From Cordylochernes scorpioides (taxonomy: Eukaryota; Arthropoda; Arachnida; Pseudoscorpiones; Chernetidae), in assembly GCA_030710605.1 (NCBI GenBank), contig CP092863.1:108044405-108108404 (forward strand): a stretch of 64,000 nucleotides of DNA, in the 5' to 3' direction. The translations under genes were made by a program, and so were the position numbers. Every line of letters starts with the position of its first letter. The stretch's first letter is position 1. Under the pieces are notes generated by a model, which was given only the letters and a program-made list of their open reading frames with translations, made no database searches and was not told the DNA's origin. Of this stretch, positions 32,350 to 43,384 are shown piece after piece.

Positions 32350-33312
32350 CATGGGGAAGTCCGAGGCCAAGAAAGCCCGGGCCATGCCGGAGAATGCTGA
32401 GAGCGGCAGGACCGGAGCTAAGCGAGGATGGATCGCCGCTTTAACGAGGTCCTTCAACCCCCGTCCCAGTCTCGGGGGGTCCTCCTGGACCATCTCCAAC
32501 TTGTCCAGTAGTGCCGTCGCCAGAGCCACGCCAACAAACGCCATGCCCAGGTGGACGCAGATCAACATGAGGGACACATCTGACGGCAGTACGAAGAGGA
32601 ACCCTGGTGGATGTCGCAGCACGGGGGAGTCCGTTGAGGGTCCCCCACATCCATCAGCATCACAGGGGAACCCAGGACCCCCCTCTCCATGCCTCAACAA
32701 CACCGCAGTCAGGATATGTCCCCAGATCTGAGAGGAGTTGAAGAAGACATAGAAGAGCTGCAGATAACGGCGGTCACCCAACCGTGACAGGAGCTGCATG
32801 AGAATGGTAACATAGGCCGAAGAGAGAGGACCGAGCGTCAGTCCCAGGAGCAAGCTGCTGGGCATCAAGGTGTACAGCCGCGGGTAGAAGAAGGTGGAGA
32901 CGAAGAGGGCGACCATGACAAAGGCAAGAACAATGGTCCAGTTAGGAGTGAGATGCAGGACGAAGGCGGGGCCGTAGAGACACGAGACGGCCATGGCTGC
33001 GTAGACCAGCGTCAAGGCATAGAGCCCCAGCCCCGAGCCGAGAAAGAGAGACGACTGGAGACTCTGTAGTGCATGTAGCGAACTCAGCACGAAGACAAAT
33101 CCCAGTCCCAGTAGAGCGAGATTGCGTCGAAGCTGTGACTCGGTACGAGCGGCTCCGAAAGGACTATGGCAGTCGGCACGAAGTCCCGCGGATTTGAGGC
33201 GGGCGGCCCAGGATTCAGGACCGGTATAGGTGACCTCCACCAGGGAGGAGGACTTGCTGTCCTGCTGCAGGAGCAGGTCCCGGGACCTTTGGCTCAAGTC
33301 GGCCGTCGACAT
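32350..33312 (-). CDS. UNC93-family transmembrane protein, N-terminal exon
   Basis: This exon encodes 321 residues of an UNC93-like protein, a relative of the major facilitator superfamily. Known members include nematode unc-93 (muscle potassium channel regulation), UNC93A, and UNC93B1 (Toll-like receptor trafficking). Hallmarks are NLALLGLGFVFVLSSLHALQ then SLQSSLF (residues 64-90), followed by hydrophobic segments at about 95-120, 125-145 and 150-172. Next are FFNSSQIWGHI (190-200), an extracellular Cys-containing loop (216-222), another membrane segment (247-268), and HPRLAPVLPLSAFSGMARAF then LASDFPM (295-321). I chose the Met at 33312 because sequence upstream resembles a dispersed repeat. 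The exon ends in a good donor, CCCATG|GTAAGT, in phase 0. High GC contrasts with the surroundings. It lacks the C-terminal half. Confidence 0.88.
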
Positions 33313-33344
33313 TCTGCAGCAACACAGCTCGCTGTTAGAGTCCA

Positions 33345-33800
33345 TAATAACACAGCTCACGCTGTTGAAACCCATGACAAAACAACCCTCCTTATTCATT
33401 CTTATCTCCACTCAATCATATTAGGGTATCAAGCTTGTAAAGCTTCAGATTTGATTCTGTGCGTGAAGTAGAATGCGTCTGCCTTTGTCATCAAGACTGG
33501 GAACACTACTCAGTGGCAGGCCAACTTAGCTCCAATATAAAATGGCCGCCTCTGACATGAGGAACAGACGCCATGTGCAGCCGCTCCTAACATGGAGTAC
33601 AAACTCATCCTGTATCCCTGAATCAGGAGCCCTTACAGGGTACTATCAGCCGGGCCAGCTGGGCCCAGGTTTTTTAGTGAGCTTGTTACTGCTCTCCCTT
33701 TTCCTTTTTCATTCGGACTTGGGACCAGCAATTAACTTTCCGTTAAAATACATAACAACACAGCTCTATTTTGAAATTCATAACAAAACAACTCTCCGTT
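33345..33800 (-). repeat. Dispersed repeat family F, next to the UNC93 start
   Basis: The segment shares, in opposite orientation, the blocks seen at 55380-55960 and 57590-57800: the GTAGAATG...CTTTGTCATCAAGACTGGGA...CTACTCAGTGGCAG series, the CAGACGCCATGTGCAG series, and CAGCCGGGCCAGCTGGGCCC. The shared part includes GATTGAGTGGAGATAAG, which reaches into the most upstream in-frame codons of the UNC93 open frame. A word with ATAACAACACAGCTC and ACAAAACAACTCTCC is repeated directly at 33760. Confidence 0.75.
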
Positions 33801-33837
33801 AAAGTCCATAACAACACAACTAATCACTGATTTTTAA

Positions 33838-33930
33838 CTTAAGTTGATATTTATCCCGACAGATGGCGCAAGCCATCAGCAAAAATTTAGTTGTACGATC
33901 AAGAAATGCTTTTACCTTAATTTATCCACC
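33838..33930 (+). repeat. MITE family B fragment
   Basis: The right arm ATTTATCCCGACAGATGGCGC and AAGCCATCAGCAAAAATTTAG is preserved without its partner arm. Confidence 0.65.
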
Positions 33931-35165
33931 TGATCCCAATACAATTTCACCTTTTATATTTCACATACACACACACATATATATATATATATATGGCGTA
34001 ATATTTTATCTGAAACAAAAATATATTAGAATATATATATATTATGATAACATATATAAAGCTTTTTAAAATCTCCATACAAATATATGAAACATTTGAA
34101 TACCCGATAAAATATCATGTGCTATTAATAGAATATATATATATATATAGAAAGTTGCCTACACTTTATATATTCCAAAAAGAGATATATGCAAATAGCG
34201 TCGTTTGTTATTTTGAATAAATTGGACACGATATATGCAATTATATATAAAAAGATGGCTCTAGAAAATTCTATGTTTATATATTCATATTCTCAAAAAT
34301 ATATTTCTTCTTGTTTTATATTATAAATAATATATTTTTACTTCTAAAATCTCCATCTTTCAACAATAAAAATATTTCTTAACAATTGATATAAAAATTC
34401 TATGTATGAAATATATTTTTCTTATAAAAGATATACCTATATTTGTAAAACACATGGTAGAAATATTTTATTGATTACTTATTTCCTAAATAATAACAAA
34501 ATATAAATATCTGATAACATAATAACAATAATTCATTTTCAAACATCTGTAAAATTTGTATTCCAATATTTTTTTTCAAATTTGGGAAAAAAAAAAGTTT
34601 AAAAACCGATATTTTAACCGCCAACTTCACGCAACGTTGCCAGTCGCCTAGCGACTATCAGTAACCCCCCTTTTCTACGATTTGAAAAAAAAATAATAAT
34701 AAAGGAGTTAAATCTATTTTTCTACTGAAACATTAGCTGAGTCATCCGCAGTTTGAAAACAACACGTTCACCATAAAAGAGAAAGAAAAAAAAAAACTCT
34801 TTTAAATCTCAGAAGAAAAAAAAATAAATGTAGAAAATAAACTGCAAAGTTTGCAGAAGAACATCGTTTTTATTACACGTCTGATTACACTGCTGTCATC
34901 AAAATGGCGGATTTAGAAGTTGGATCAAACGATTATAGGAAAATAAAATGGCGATAACATGGCATTGAATTTCGATGCACTGTTTCGACTATACATTGGG
35001 TTAAGAAATATTTTGAAGAATTATTTTAGTTTGCACAGCCCAAAATACATTTTTTAAATAATATTAATGAACATACTAAGAGGTATAAAAATTAACATTT
35101 ATTATAATTTGATGTGGATACAAAAATGCAAATGTTTTCGAATGCAAAAGATTTCTTGTGTGATT
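33931..35165. other. AT-rich, no gene seen
   Basis: TA-rich microsatellite-like stretches fill 33970-34460. A GC-richer patch at 34620-34680 and the word AAAATGGCGGATT at 34902 are the only deviations. No coding frame is supported. Confidence 0.5.
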
Positions 35166-35171
35166 CAAAAT

Positions 35172-35575
35172 CATTGTTGTTGTCGTGTCCAATGAAGAGC
35201 CTCAGATGTCTCCGTACATCTCTATCACAGCAATGTTCTCAATCTTGGTTGTGTATACTGTATTGTTGTTGTTGTCGTGTCCAATGAGAGCCTCAGATGA
35301 CTCCATACATCTCTATCACAGTAATGTCCTCTATCTTGGATGTGTATATTGTATTGTTGTTGTTGTCGTGTCCAATAAAGAGCCTCAGATATCTACATAC
35401 ATCTCTATCACAGCAATGTCGTCTATCTTGGGTGTGTAAAGCTGCTGTTCTGGGTCCATGTCAAAACACTGCGGCCATTGCTGGACATGAGAATATGTGG
35501 GTAGGTGTTAGTTCCACACCAGAACAGTTGTTACATATCCTGTAGGTTCTTGTGCCATCTGGATGTATTGTTAGT
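35172..35575 (-). repeat. Jockey-like LINE tail with three tandem 3' units
   Basis: A piece of about 95 bp ('TTGTTGTCGTGTCCAATGAAG ... CATCTCTATCACAG ... TCTTGG') occurs three times in a row, and the last continues into the longer tail that matches 8975-9235. Only the extreme 3' end was copied, with amplification of its last segment. Confidence 0.8.
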
Positions 35576-35592
35576 AAAATTATATATATATA

Positions 35593-36329
35593 TATGGTAA
35601 TTTAAACCAACAACCCTATATTGTATAATTACTTATAACAAGATTGTCATGTTGTATATAGAAACACATCTATAAATAATTATATGCATGATTAATCTGT
35701 GTCATTGCATCACCATATGTAATGTACTTTGTACAAACTAAAGACAAATAAATAAAACTATGTAATAGATTAAGAGCTGAGTTAAAGCAAGATTGATAAG
35801 TTCAAAAACGTCTAAAATCGAGAGAGAAATCCAACAACCCTGAAAAGGAATTCGGCAGCCCGTTGCCATCTGGTCCAAAGGGTGCGGAATGCCGCAGACG
35901 TTTAAAGTCCAACTCCCCCCCTCCTCGGGAATGGTATATAAACACCTCGCTTTTTAGCCGAGCGCAGTTAGTCCGCAGTTAGTCCACAGTTAGTCCATAG
36001 TTAGTCAGCAGTCACCCCTTTCACCGTCAGCGTGAGCCCTTGTCAGTCTTAGCCAGGACTACCTCATCGTCATGTAAACAGTAAGAACCCTTTTAACTCC
36101 ATCTTGCTTAGCTCAACTCCTATCTGTTCATGGAACTTTCCTACTACAGCTGTGTCTCTTCGTTTTGTGTGTGTGAACATTCCCAAGCTTTCCACTCTGC
36201 CTCGACCACGACTGCCTGTACTCTGTGAAAACTGTTAAAGGTCTTCCAAAGTGCAGAGAGGTACTGGAAAACTCTCCACGCCCTGACTGTCCCTCTCGGT
36301 TACTACAGGTTTGACCCTCGGTTACCACA
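35593..36329 (+). mobile_element. Solo LTR-like element (family L), copy 1
   Basis: It starts TGGTAATTTAAACC and ends GGTTACCACA, giving short inverted termini. Inside are TATATAAACACC (35934) and, about 30 bp on, AGTTAGTCC repeated four times near the expected transcription start. A CATCTTGCT...GTTCATGGAACTTTCC block follows. The copy at 39011 matches along its length. Flanks are TA-rich, so a target duplication cannot be verified. Confidence 0.65.
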
Positions 36330-37077
36330 TATATATATATAGTTACTGTATAATATTTGCATAATATCAATATATCTATTTCGAATTTGTTATGTATTTT
36401 TTTATAATAATTATTATGTACATATATAGCCAAAATTGACTTTATATAGAAGCTTGTGTCGGCATGCATAGGGAATAAATTTTAGATAGAAAACTGCACT
36501 TGGCATGATTGTCATTGGTAGCGCCAATCCTAGTACCTATTTGACAAGGGAAATCCGTGACAATATAAATACAGTATATATATTATGAATTTGCCAATTT
36601 TTCGTATAAATATTTATGAAAATCACAATAAAAACAACATATAAATTCGAAATATATAAAGGTTAGAAGTTACAATAATATTTAATAAATTTAGGAAAAC
36701 TATTTCATATATTTATATCAAGGATAAAGTGAAAATTCCATAATCAAGGTTTTATTTGCCATTAACAAAGTTGAAAGAGTTTGAATGTAAACATTTGATC
36801 TTTTTTTTTTCCGCCAAAACACAATAACAACCTTCCAATTTAATGGTCAAAAACTTTTTTTAATAGGAAGAAAAACACAGAGCAATCTTTTTCAGGCCAT
36901 TATTTCTTTGGCAAGGTTTAATTAAAAGTAAAAGAGACAAAAAAAGTAATGTGTTTTGATCCATTGGGACCTTTTATTGTCTGGATTTAAAATGTCAACA
37001 ATTGACCATTTGTTACGTAATTGTTTGACCAAACGATATTTTGATTTATATAGGAACCTTACATATATATATATATA
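36330..37077. other. AT-rich, nothing recognised
   Basis: No gene or clear repeat is seen. A short non-AT segment at 36500-36560 has no partner here. Confidence 0.5.
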
Positions 37078-37220
37078 TTAAAAATAAAAAAGGAATCTCC
37101 TGACCACGAGCACATGTGCTTTTTAGATGGCAGAGCGCCATCTAGTGGAGCAAAAATAAACTTCTGCCATCTAAAAAGCACATGTGCTCGTGGTCAGGAG
37201 ATGCCTTTTTTATTTTTAAT
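37078..37220. mobile_element. MITE family A, short foldback
   Basis: Both arms meet with almost no central spacer: CTCCTGACCACGAGCACATG...CATGTGCTCGTGGTCAGGAG. The left arm carries GCGCCATCTAGTGG at 37135. The right flank is the ATCAACACCTGACCCACTTA segment. Confidence 0.85.
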
Positions 37221-37280
37221 ATCAACACCTGACCCACTTATCTTTTATTTTTTCTATTGTTTTTTCATATATATATATTA

Positions 37281-37931
37281 TAATATATATAAAAATGAAT
37301 GTTTGTATGTTTGTTTGTATGTCCGGTATACAAATTCGCAGTAGTTCACTAATTCAAACCAAAATTTTTATACATAGGTAAAAAATACGGGGAAGACGAT
37401 AGGCTATTTTGAAAAATATATAAATCAATTATTAAAACTATATATTTTTAGTCAGAAAATGATGATGACGATATTGCTGTATCATGTAAGATTATCAGAT
37501 ACAAAATTATATTGGGAAAAATTCGAAAAAGCAGAGACCACGGGTGAAACCAGTTCATTATTTTGTACGCAGGAACAAAATTCTAACAGAAAAAACATTC
37601 ATTCGAGCAGAAAACAAAAGCCAGACATCTTTCTATAAAAATATCGCTTCTCAGACACAAAGTTTGGAGCGGGACGTTTCACAAGAATGACATCCACGGC
37701 GCCAATTTATAATTGTAACGAATAGTATTTGAAAATAAAAATAATATAAATTTCAAATATCGTTGTGAAAATGTACATATTTATTTTTATATTTTAAAAC
37801 ACACAAAGTTTGGAGCGGGACGTTTCACAAAAGTGACATCCACGGTGCCAATTTATAATTGTAACGAATAGTATTTGAATAAAAACATTTAATCGGGTAA
37901 AACCCGGGCGTTGCCCGGGTCATTCGGCTAG
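37281..37931 (-). repeat. Repeat family E, minus-strand copy
   Basis: In complement it starts CTAGCCGAATGACCCGGGCAA and ends in the CAAAC-type run and CATTTTTATATAT. A 90-bp internal word (AAAGTTTGGAGCGGGACG...) is repeated at 37661 and 37808. Confidence 0.7.
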
Positions 37932-37946
37932 TATATATATATATAT

Positions 37947-38323
37947 TAAGAAAAAGGCATCTCCTTATCGTGCAACTGAAAGTTGCTGATGGCTGGCGCC
38001 ATCTATCGGAATAAATATCAACTATTCTCGTTGATTTTTAATTATTCCAGAATTGGCCAAATACCCATTCTTGATTAATCAAGAAAAGCTAACCACGGAC
38101 GCGTTTCGGGCTGTTGGCCCTCATCAGCGTGGTGCAAGCTGTACCTCAACGACCAAAAAAATTGGTCATTAAGGCATCCTGAAAAATCATGAAACGGGTA
38201 GTTAAGGCCAGAATTGCGTGAGGACGCTACACAATCAACGAGAATAGTTGATATTTATTCCGATAGATGGCGCCAGCCATCAGCAACTTTCAGTTGCACG
38301 ATAAGGAGATGCCTTTTTCTTAA
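37947..38323. mobile_element. MITE family B, full foldback with GC-rich centre
   Basis: Arms of over 100 bp (TTAAGAAAAAGGCATCTCCT...GCGCCATCTATCGGAATAAA) face each other. The centre holds GACGCGTTTCGGGCTGTTGG and CCCTCATCAGCGTGGTG. Both arms have the AGATGGCGC core (37996 and 38265). This is the most complete family B copy. Confidence 0.88.
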
Positions 38324-39010
38324 TTTATGCACCTTATCCCAGTACAATGTTACATTTGTACTATTTTTTCACATATATATATAAATAGATTTCTGTTGTA
38401 TTTTGGAATTAGGTTGATATATTGAATTATTATGATTTGTTGCTTGATTTTGGTATCCATGAGTATCATTATGTATTGTTCTGCAGTCGTGGCAATAATA
38501 ATCTTGAAAATATAAAGTCTTGATCAGAGATTTCTTTATTTCAGCTAAGGAATATATATGAAAAACATAATTTGATTAAAGTACTGCCTGGCTTAAGGCA
38601 AGTAGAACAAGGAAAACAAAAGATTATTTACATAATGTACAAAGATTTGAGCCGGCCATCGGGAAAGAACATCAACGAGTTTTTATAGGGGAAGCATGAC
38701 CTCTGGCGGTCGATTTAACGGGGTATTAGGATCTATGAAATATAATTTTTAAAAGAATAATATTTTAATATAACACATATGTCGTGATCGAATGGAAGAG
38801 TACAACCGTTATACTTACAATCCCCAAGAATTAGTTCCAGCCAAGTGAGCAACGACGTGCCGTAGCCCGCGATGTCTGCCACGTTTATTTTTATAGTTTT
38901 TATAGATGGATGAATTGGCATATTTACATTTTAACACAACATATTTACATACTTATTTTGGCGAAAATAAATTATACCTCTTGGGTATTATGCAAATTAT
39001 GACATATATA
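38324..39010. other. AT-rich, nothing recognised
   Basis: A segment near 38640-38720 is less AT-rich but shows no coding frame or partner. Confidence 0.5.
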
Positions 39011-39728
39011 TGGTAATTTAAACCAACAACCCTATATTATATAATACTTATAATAAGATTGTCATGTTGTATATAGAAACACATCTATAAATAATTATAT
39101 GCATGATTGACATGTGTCTTTGCATCACCATATGTAATGTACTTTGTACAAACTGAGGATGAATAAATAAAACTATGTAATAGATTAAAAGCTGAGTTAA
39201 AGCAAGATTGAGAAGTAAATCACAAAGCCACTTCTAAAAATAAATTGAAAGCCGTCAGACCGGCGCCAGTGTCTAGTATCAGCGACACGTGCTGTAAGGC
39301 AATACATCTTTGTCCGAAGAGTTATATAAAAAGGCCCGGCTTAGCAACAGTCAGTCAGTCTTCTGGTCAGCGTCACCCCTTGTCGTTTGTGCCAGGACCA
39401 CCTCATCGCAATGTAAAACAGTAAGATCTACTCTATCTCCATCTTGCTCTTAGCACGAATTTTATCTGTTCATGGAACTTTCCTTCTACAACTGTGTCGC
39501 TTCGTTTTGTGTGTGTGGACATTCCCAAGCTTTCCACTCTACCTCGACCACGACTGCCTGTACTCTGTGAGAACTGTTAAAGGTCCTCCAAGGTGCAGAG
39601 AGGTACTGGAAAACTCTCCACGCCCTGACTGTCCCTCTCGGTTACTACAAGTTTGACCCTCGGTTACCACAGCTTATAGCGAGAGTCGACAGGATTCTAC
39701 AAGAGTCTAGAGTAACTCAACTTATTAC
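39011..39728 (+). mobile_element. Solo LTR-like element (family L), copy 2
   Basis: The first two-thirds and the CATCTTGCTC...CGGTTACCACA part match 35593-36329. A TATA box (TATATAAAAA, 39323) lies 28 bp before TCAGTCAGTC (39351), a good arthropod initiator (TCAGT). The copy may extend to CTTATTACA at about 39728, where TA-rich DNA resumes. The spacing supports a real RNA polymerase II promoter. Confidence 0.68.
39323..39360 (+). promoter_or_regulatory. TATA box plus TCAGT initiator in LTR family L
   Basis: TATATAAAAA at 39323-39332 is followed by CAGTCAGTCAGTC around 39350-39361 at normal TATA-to-start spacing. The other LTR copy preserves a TATATAAA box. Confidence 0.55.
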
Positions 39729-39747
39729 ATATATATATATATATATA

Positions 39748-40896
39748 CTAGACGAATGGCCCGGGCAACGCCCGGGGTTTACCCGAGTGCGAATATATTT
39801 TAAAAACGTTGTCTTGGGTGGTCGCTATAGACAGGGTGGTCTGTATAGACAGGTGTATGTATCACACAGCCGATAACAGGGTTGTCTAGGGTGGTCGCTA
39901 TAGACAGGGTGGTCTGTATAGACAGGTGTATGTATCACACAGCCGATAACAGGGTTGTCTAGGGTGGCCGCTATAGACAGGGTGGTCTGTATAGACAGGT
40001 GTATGTATCACACTGCTGATAACAGGGTTGCCTGAAGTGACCGCTATAGACAGGGTGGTCTGTATAGACAGGTGAATGTAACACACTGATGATAACAGGG
40101 TTGCCTAAAGTGACCGCTATAGACAGGGTGGTCTGTATAGACAGGTGGATGTATCACACAGCTGATAACAGGGTTGTCTAGAGTGGCCGCTATAGACAGG
40201 TGTATGTATCACACAGCTGATAACAGGGTTATCTAGAATGGCCGCTATATACAGGGTGGTCTGCATAGACAGGTGAATGTAACACACTGATGATAACAGG
40301 GTTGCCTAAAGTGACCGCTATAGACAGGGTGGTCTGTATAGACAGGTGGATGTATCACACAGCTGATAACAGGGTTGTCTAGAGTGGCCGCTATAGACAG
40401 GTGTATGTATCACACAGCTGATAACAGGGTTGTCTAGAATGGCCGCTATAGACAGGTGTATGTATCACACAGCTGATAACAGGGTTGCCTAAAGTGACCG
40501 CTATAGACAGGGTGGTCTGTATAGACAGGTGGATGTATCACACAGCTGATAACAGGGTTGTCTAGAATGGCCGCTATAGACAGGTGTATGTATCACACAG
40601 CTGATAACAGGGTTGTCTAGAATGGCCGCTATAGACAGGTGTATGTATCACACAGCTGATAACAGGATTGCCTAAAGTGACCGCTATAGACAGGGTGGTC
40701 TGTATAGACAGGTGGATGTATCACACAGCTGATAACAGGGTTGTCTAGAATGGCCGCTATAGACAGGTGTATGTATCACACAGCTGATAACAGGGTTGTC
40801 TAGAGGGGGGCAGGGAGGACACGTGTTCGCCGGCAGCCAATGGGCGCGCATTCTATCCGTGAGCTTCAGACAGAATAAGGCAATTATATATAGAGA
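39748..40896 (+). repeat. Repeat family E with a large internal tandem array
   Basis: The head CTAGACGAATGGCCCGGGCA and the tail GGCAATTATATATAGAGAT match the other family E copies. The interior (39812-40806) is a tandem array of roughly 70-bp and longer units made of CGCTATAGACAGGGTGGTCT, GTATAGACAGGTGTATGTAT and CACACAGCTGATAACAGGG. About 13 units are visible, some lacking the second block. Confidence 0.85.
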
Positions 40897-41002
40897 TTAT
40901 TAAAAATTGAGCAATCCATTCTAAGAACATTAAAAATAAAGGCATATCTTGGGGATCAATATAATTTATTAAAAGATATTTCCGATATTTCGATGAGGCT
41001 GT

Positions 41003-41102
41003 NNNNNNNNNNNNNNNNNNNNNNNNNNNNNNNNNNNNNNNNNNNNNNNNNNNNNNNNNNNNNNNNNNNNNNNNNNNNNNNNNNNNNNNNNNNNNNNNNN
41101 NN
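41003..41102. other. Assembly gap of exactly 100 N
   Basis: A conventional scaffold gap. It lies between the two UNC93 exons, and the sequence just right of it starts inside a MITE-satellite unit. Confidence 0.98.
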
Positions 41103-41225
41103 CATGGACAAAACTTGAGAAAGTTGTAACTTTTAATATGTATATCAGGATTGTTACAATAACTCTGAAAGATGTTACAGTGACCTTTATGGTGAAGACA
41201 CACAAGATAACCAAGTGTAAACCTA
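41103..41225 (-). repeat. MITE-satellite fragment
   Basis: It starts CATGGACAAAACTTGAGAAA and continues with the complement of the 76-bp unit and of the MITE lead (ACACAAGATAACCAAGTG). The rest is lost in the gap. Confidence 0.8.
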
Positions 41226-41496
41226 GACTAGAGGTAGGCAAACTTCAAATCGCGAGCCACATGCTGTTCTTTGGATGTAAAGCTCTTTATATAGTTCCAT
41301 ACGTAAATATTACGTATGCTAGAATTCTATTTATTGTTGGCAAGAAAAATGTTTTGGCTCTTTAAAACCTTCGAAATTTTATAAATTGTAATTTTTGACT
41401 CTTCCGACTCAAAAGTTTACCGACTCCTGGTATAAACAGAAATATATATGAAAAAATAGTACAAATGTGATATTGTACTGGGATAATATGCATAAA

Positions 41497-41747
41497 TTAA
41501 GAAAAAGGTCATATCCTTATCATGCAACTGAAAGTTGCTGATGGCTTGCGCCATCTATCGGAATAAATATCAACTATTCTCGTTGATTTTTAATTGATTT
41601 TTTTTCCTTGATTAACCAAGAATGGGTATTTAGCCAATTCTGGAATAATAAAAAAAAAATAACGAGAATAGTTGATATTTATTCCGATATATGGCGCAAG
41701 CCATCAGCAATTTTCAGTTGCACGATAAGTAGATGCCTTTTTCTTAA
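41497..41747. mobile_element. MITE family B (foldback)
   Basis: The arms TTAAGAAAAAGGTCATATCC and its inverse enclose TTGATTAACCAAGAATGGG. The left arm has GCGCCATCT at 41548. In the right arm the core is mutated to ATATGGCGC. Confidence 0.85.
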
Positions 41748-41786
41748 GAAATATATTTATTAAAAAATCACAAAACATAAACATTT

Positions 41787-41972
41787 TGTGGTATTGAGGA
41801 ACAAACCTCAAGACATCTACTGATCGATTGCCCAGCATTTCAAGATTATAGAATGAAGAATGAACTAGTTGTTTGTGAACTTAACGATTTGATTTCCGAT
41901 AAAAAATCATATTTAAAGTTCAATTTATTTTGTAAATACATTCTAAACATTATACAAAATCTGGATCTCTAA
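41787..41972 (+). pseudogene. LINE ORF2 C-terminal fragment
   Basis: The 61 codons read CGIEEQTSRHLLIDCPAFQD, then YRMKNELVVCELNDLI, ending NIIQNLDL. The Cys-Gly...His-Leu-Leu...Asp-Cys-Pro arrangement is the zinc-binding end of Jockey/R1-type ORF2 proteins. It is followed by a tail to about 42070 with TTGACGCAAGTATCCCTTGC and AAATAAAAT. The 5' part is truncated. Confidence 0.78.
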
Positions 41973-42109
41973 TGTTTTCATACGTTGAATAATGTAAATA
42001 ACTTATGTAAATAAACTTTTCTCCTTGTTTGACGCAAGTATCCCTTGCAGGATATAGCGCTTTGGAAATAAAATAATTGGAAATAAACATTATAAAAAAA
42101 CATTTTTTT

Positions 42110-42780
42110 AATTAAACGAAAACGAGGAATATTGATTTAGAATATCAAAAGTAATATCATACTTCTAAAAAAAAAACTTTAAAAAGTAAAAAATATATAA
42201 TCAAAAGATTTTTTTAAATGTTAAAAAAAAAGGATCTTTTTGTGAAACCTAATTTAGTTAATATTTAAGTATTTCTCTCTCAGAGACTAAAAGTTTATTT
42301 TGAATTAAATATATATAAAAAAAAGCTGCACGCGGAAATCATTAAAAACTTTTAAAATTGGATCTTTTTTGAGGGAAAAAAAAAAGGCTTTTTTTCGATC
42401 TTTTTTTTTTTTTAATTCACACACGATCCCTCTTGATTTTTTTTTGATTAACTTTGAATTTTAATGGCGCGAGAAGCTGGAAAAAAAAACTAATTTGTGT
42501 GCTTTACAAAATTTTACTGAAAAAAAAAAGTTTGATTGAAAAAAAAAAATGCAATTTTTTTTTATTCGTATAAACTAGGTATATAAACTTCTCAATTTTA
42601 CCCCCTTATACCTATTTCAAATATTCTTTTTCCTTCTACTTAATTAAAGAAATAGAAAATTTTTTAATGGAATTGACAAATATTATTAATTTATGATTTC
42701 TTAGCATACTTGAAACTTGTAAGAAAAAGTAAGTAAATATTTCTAAGATATATAAAACTCTTATTCTTTCATTCCATGCT
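42110..42780. other. AT-rich with many A and T runs, no gene seen
   Basis: Homopolymer runs of 8-13 bases are frequent. Nothing else is recognised. Confidence 0.55.
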
Positions 42781-42782
42781 TT

Positions 42783-43262
42783 GGTCGGTAGCCGAGTGGT
42801 CTAAAGTTTAGACTCTAAACCGTTGAGTTTTCAATCGCTACGACCCCGGTTTGAATCCTCGATTCTTACAAAAGTCCAACCTTACCAGTGAGTGCAAGTA
42901 ACCAAACGAAGCTCTGACAAACTTTTAAATGCGAAAGTAGAACTGCTTTTCACATGTGTAGACATGTGGTGAACTTACAACGGAAGCAGTCGCCAACTTC
43001 TATCCACCATTTTTTTTGCTTATCCCTACTACACGTGGTACAGGCCATGATAATCATGGTGAGTAGTTAGCGACTGCTTTTACTCTAAGTGCATCACATG
43101 TCTACACATGTGGAAAGCAGTTCGACTTTGCACTTACAAATGTGCCAGAGCCCCGTTTGGTTACTTGCACTCTCTGGTGGGGTTGGACTTTTACAAGAAT
43201 CGGGGGCCATTGAAGCATTTTTTTATCACAAAAAAGTGCCCAATGTGGGATTCGATCCTCAA
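42783..43262. mobile_element. Tail-to-tail SINE dimer (family S)
   Basis: A plus-strand copy (42783-43011) meets a minus-strand copy (43012-43262) at their tails. The plus copy has the best tRNA-like head in the window: GGTCGGTAGCCGAGTGGTCT is a good A-box region, and GGTTTGAATCC is the B-box. The length between the boxes suits a class II tRNA with a long variable arm. Confidence 0.78.
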
Positions 43263-43384
43263 GACAGGATCTGTATTCCAACCTTGGAAGGATTATGAAT
43301 TTGATCAATGAATATAGTCTCCATGACCTTGTATAACTATACAATGGGATAATATAAAAAATCGAACAAGTTAACAGTACTCAC

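Noticed and set aside
32351-32731. 126-codon frame on the plus strand opposite the UNC93 exon
   Set aside because: It is an antisense shadow of a GC-rich coding exon. The UNC93 homology is clearly on the minus strand.
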